Assembly (NCBI GenBank): GCA_012523075.1
Contig: JAAYJF010000076.1
Span: 1 to 58,289 of the forward strand
DNA length: 58,289 nt
Direction of reading: 5' to 3'
From: Clostridiales bacterium
GTDB taxonomy: Bacteria; Bacillota; Clostridia; Ch29
Each line of letters opens with the position of its first letter. The stretch's first letter is position 1. A program made the position numbers and the translations under genes. Of the stretch, positions 55,739 to 58,289 are shown piece by piece. Under the pieces are notes generated by a model. That model was not told the origin of the DNA. It made no database searches and was given only the letters and a program-made list of their open reading frames with translations.

Positions 55739-55903
55739 ATGATCGACAAGGACAAATGTGTACAATGTTATGCATGCGTAGGCTTTTGTCCGATTTTGGC
55801 AATGAGATACCAAAAAGACATAGTAGGTCCGTTTAAATGCATATCGTGTGGTGCATGCACCAGGGCGTGCAGTACTGGTGCCATTTTCATGGAAGAAGTT
55901 TAG
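55739..55903 (+). CDS. Second, very short 2[4Fe-4S] ferredoxin-like protein (54 residues)
   Basis: A compact ORF from ATG 55739 to TAG 55901-55903, missed by usual length cut-offs. It starts MIDKDKCVQCYACVGFCP and has the second set CISCGACTRAC; eight cysteines with C-x2-C-x2-C-x3-C spacing twice. It lies 12 bp after the first ferredoxin and 22 bp before the oxidoreductase. The upstream GGAAT is a weak SD, so coupling to the first gene is likely. The cysteine pattern makes it very unlikely to be chance. Confidence 0.85.
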   Translation: MIDKDKCVQCYACVGFCPILAMRYQKDIVGPFKCISCGACTRACSTGAIFMEEV

Positions 55904-55925
55904 AGTAGAGGAGGGATTATATATT

Positions 55926-58070
55926 ATGGCATGTAAAAAAACCGGTAAAAAGTTGCATGAAAGTAGCTTTGAAAAAAAGAAGATTTACAGGGGATATGCA
56001 GACAGGTCCTTGTATGTGAACCTGTCGACAAACGAAGTTAAGATAAAACCCATTTCTGAAGAAATGAAAGCTAAGTTTACCGGGGGCAGGGGTTATGGGA
56101 TGAAATACCTTTGGGATGCAGTCACCCCGGAAACCCGATGGGACAGCCCCGAGAACGAATTAATCATTGTCCAGGGTCCAATAAACGGTATAACCCAGTA
56201 CCCGGGGTCGGGTAAGTCCTATGCGGTAACCATATCACCATTAACCGACCTGCCGGTGGACAGCAATGTCGGTGGATATTTCGGCCCACTGTTCAAATTC
56301 TGCGGCTTCGATGCCCTTGAGATTCAGGGTAAGGCCAAAGAAGACGTAATAATTTTTATAGACGGGGACAACAATAAAGTAACGATAGAAGAGGCCCCAA
56401 AGGGATGCGCAAATAGCCATGAGCTGGCGGAAACCTTGACCGAAATGTATGCAGATTCTGAGGAAGATAAGAGAAACATTTCCGTTGTATCGGCCGGCCA
56501 GGGGGCGGAACATACCCGTATAGGTATCCTGAACTTCTCCTATTACGACCTGCATAGAGGTAAATGCAAACTGAAGCAGGCGGGCAGGGGAGGAACCGGG
56601 ACGGTATTGAGGGACAAAAAAATAAAGGCCATTGTAGTCAAAAATACCGGTGTAAAGGGCGATTGGAACAACCCGGCCGACATGGATACAATAATAAAAT
56701 TGGGTATAAAACTGCACAAGGAGATTCACGATTTAGACGACAAGCAGTGCAGGATGAGGGTGCATGGCACCACCCAACTGGTAGATGCAATGAACGCCCA
56801 CGACCTGTTGCCCGTTAACAACTTCCAGTACGGGGAACACCCCGAGGCGCCAAAGCTTGGTAAGGAGAGTTTCGAGAAAATGTTTGACCTGGGCAAGCCG
56901 GACGGATGCTGGCTCGGTTGCACGATGGCCTGCGCCCATGCACTTGCAGATTTTGAGATTAAGACCGGTCCTTACAAGGGGCAAAAAGTGTTCACCGACG
57001 GGCCAGAGTACGAAACCCTTGCGGGCGTCGGCTCAAACTGCGGAATATTCGATCCGGTAGCCGTTTCCGAGACAAACTTCTACTGCGATACTTATGGGAT
57101 AGACACCATTTCCTTTGGTACGCTGTGCGCCTTTATTATGGAATGCTATGAGAGGGGTATAATAAACAAGGAAATAACCGGAGGCCTGGAACTAAACTTT
57201 GGCAACTGGGAAGCTCAGATGGAGCTATTGCACCAAATGGCCAGGGGAGAGGGCTTTGGCGTTGTGGCTGGCCAGGGTGTCCACCGCATGAAAAAGCTGT
57301 TCGTCGAGAAATACAGTGCCGATAAGGATTTCTTGCACGATATAGGGATGGAAATGAAGGGCCTTGAGTTTTCCGAATACATCTCCAAGGAATCCCTAGC
57401 ACAGCAGGCTGGGTACGGTACTGCCAATAAGGGGCCCCAGCACGATGAAAACTGGCTGATATTCATGGATATGATAAGGAACCAGATGCCTACCTTCGAA
57501 GATAAGGCGGAAGCCCTTCACTATTTCCCGCTGTTTAGGACCTGGTTCAGTATTGCGGGCATATGCAAGCTGCCCTGGAACGATATAATGCCTGCGGATA
57601 ACCACCTAACGGATGAACCGGCTAAGGTTCCGGAGCACGTTGACAACTACGTGGAACTTTTCAAAGCAGTAACCGGCAAGGATTTCTCAAAGGAGGAGAT
57701 GTTGCGCCAGTCCGAAAGGGTATATAACCTGCAGAAGGTATTATGTCTCAAGATGGGTAAAGGACTCCGTGAATATGACTATCCACCCTATAGGGCAGTA
57801 GGGCCGGTCACAGTGGAAGAATACGAATCCCGCAGTGAACGGTACGATAAGCAGCTTAAAGAGAAGGTGGGTATAGACCCCGAAGGAATGACTGTTGAGG
57901 ACAAAATAAAAGCCCTTAGGGAGTATAGGGAAGATCAATACCAGACCCTGCTGGATGTAGTTTACAAGAGGCGAGGATGGACCAAAAACGCGATACCCAC
58001 GTTGGAAAAGCTTGAGGAACTGGGTATCGACTATCCGGACGTAGTAGAAGTCGTTAAAAAGTTCCTGTAG
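55926..58070 (+). CDS. Aldehyde ferredoxin oxidoreductase family protein (tungsten-bispyranopterin enzyme)
   Basis: 714 residues of the AOR family, longer than the usual 600-660. The N-terminal pterin-binding domain (FTGGRGYGMKYLWDAV; QGPINGITQYPGSGK; SNVGGYFGPLFKFCGFDALE) is followed by the cluster region CWLGCTMAC, CDTYGIDTISFG, and a C-terminal GICKLPW whose Cys may be the fourth cluster ligand. The first three Cys are spaced C-x3-C-x3-C rather than C-x2-C-x3-C. It probably oxidises an aldehyde or reduces an acid with ferredoxin; the substrate is unknown, and a BamB-like role is possible. ATG 55926 follows GAGGAGGG by 11 nt. Confidence 0.88.
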   Translation: MACKKTGKKLHESSFEKKKIYRGYADRSLYVNLSTNEVKIKPISEEMKAKFTGGRGYGMKYLWDAVTPETRWDSPENELIIVQGPINGITQYPGSGKSYAVTISPLTDLPVDSNVGGYFGPLFKFCGFDALEIQGKAKEDVIIFIDGDNNKVTIEEAPKGCANSHELAETLTEMYADSEEDKRNISVVSAGQGAEHTRIGILNFSYYDLHRGKCKLKQAGRGGTGTVLRDKKIKAIVVKNTGVKGDWNNPADMDTIIKLGIKLHKEIHDLDDKQCRMRVHGTTQLVDAMNAHDLLPVNNFQYGEHPEAPKLGKESFEKMFDLGKPDGCWLGCTMACAHALADFEIKTGPYKGQKVFTDGPEYETLAGVGSNCGIFDPVAVSETNFYCDTYGIDTISFGTLCAFIMECYERGIINKEITGGLELNFGNWEAQMELLHQMARGEGFGVVAGQGVHRMKKLFVEKYSADKDFLHDIGMEMKGLEFSEYISKESLAQQAGYGTANKGPQHDENWLIFMDMIRNQMPTFEDKAEALHYFPLFRTWFSIAGICKLPWNDIMPADNHLTDEPAKVPEHVDNYVELFKAVTGKDFSKEEMLRQSERVYNLQKVLCLKMGKGLREYDYPPYRAVGPVTVEEYESRSERYDKQLKEKVGIDPEGMTVEDKIKALREYREDQYQTLLDVVYKRRGWTKNAIPTLEKLEELGIDYPDVVEVVKKFL

Positions 58071-58098
58071 TAGAATCATTTTGTAAGGCGGAGGTAGT

Positions 58099-58289
58099 AT
58101 GTTAAAGGTAAATGATAGGGAGATGAAATGGCAACAGGGGATGACGGTGGAAGATGCCATCAGGTTTGCGGAATACCCCGAGTACAATTACCCGATACTT
58201 GTGGTAACGCTTAACGGTGTCCATGTAAAAAACGATACGTTCAACACGACACCGATAAGTGATGGCGACGTGATAAAAATAATGCAACC
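58099..58289 (+). CDS. MoaD/ThiS-like sulfur carrier protein (3' end missing)
   Basis: 63 codons visible before the right edge. The beta-grasp pattern is clear: MLKVNDREMKWQQGMTVEDA, then LVVTLNGVHVKN and ISDGDVIKIM. The C-terminal Gly-Gly that carries sulfur would lie beyond the window. GGCGGAGG precedes the ATG, 28 bp after the AOR gene. Such genes beside AORs are thought to supply sulfur for the tungstopterin cofactor. Confidence 0.82.
   Translation, partial: MLKVNDREMKWQQGMTVEDAIRFAEYPEYNYPILVVTLNGVHVKNDTFNTTPISDGDVIKIMQ

Overview
The window is one strand-coherent stretch of chromosome; every gene I could support is on the + strand. It comes from a flagellated, endospore-forming, probably anaerobic member of the Firmicutes/Clostridia, of a Peptococcaceae or Thermoanaerobacterales type. 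The evidence is the gene order (sigD - rpsB - tsf - pyrH - frr - uppS - cdsA - dxr - rseP - proS - polC - nusA - infB - truB - ribF - rpsO - pnp - ylxY - mlpA - ymxH - dapG - tepA - spoIIIE - pgsA - cinA - recA - rny - spoVS, as in Bacillus subtilis), PolC, a T-box leader, SpoVS and SpoIIIE, strong Shine-Dalgarno sites with many GTG/TTG starts, heavy AGG and ATA codon use, and an archaeal-type ProRS. The species cannot be named from the sequence alone.

Layout. (1) 1-10.2 kb: the tail of the flagellar/chemotaxis operon: flhG (cut by the left edge), a PilZ c-di-GMP receptor, cheB, cheA, cheW, cheC, cheD, a small membrane protein, sigD, fapA, an unknown Gln-rich protein, a SwrB-like protein and a small MltG-N-terminus-like protein. 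(2) 10.2-18.3 kb: translation and envelope lipid genes rpsB, tsf, pyrH, frr, uppS, cdsA, dxr, rseP and ispG. (3) 18.3-25.7 kb: a proline T-box leader and proS, then a glycosyltransferase, mgtC and polC. (4) 25.7-33.4 kb: the nusA-infB operon with its own promoter, through ribF. (5) 33.4-42 kb: rpsO, pnp, ylxY, mlpA, dut, ymxH, an aspartokinase, tepA and uppP. (6) 42-52.9 kb: spoIIIE, rimO, pgsA, a patch of dispersed repeats, cinA, LexA-regulated recA, recX, rny, spoVS and a PHP phosphoesterase. (7) 52.9-58.3 kb: asnS, an AT-richer patch with proC, then a redox cluster (two small 2[4Fe-4S] ferredoxins, a tungsten aldehyde ferredoxin oxidoreductase-family protein and a MoaD/ThiS-like protein cut by the right edge).

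How the genes work together. The first block sets chemotaxis signalling and the sigma-D flagellar regulon. The central blocks supply ribosome assembly, initiation, RNA turnover and DNA replication, plus the isoprenoid/undecaprenyl-phosphate and phospholipid precursors for the wall. The recA block handles DNA repair and RNA decay and carries sporulation genes. The last block looks like an accessory anaerobic redox module.

Most of the window is conserved core genome, and I do not see a clearly new multi-gene system. The items most worth a second look are: the apparent ATA start codon of rny; a 52-nt foldable, tRNA-like element upstream of spoIIIE; the ferredoxin/AOR/MoaD cluster with a 54-residue ferredoxin that is easy to miss and an unusual Cys spacing in the AOR; the inverted dispersed repeats before cinA; the small unknown proteins of the motility block; and the synteny gaps (no ymdB, no dipicolinate synthase genes, no ylxP).
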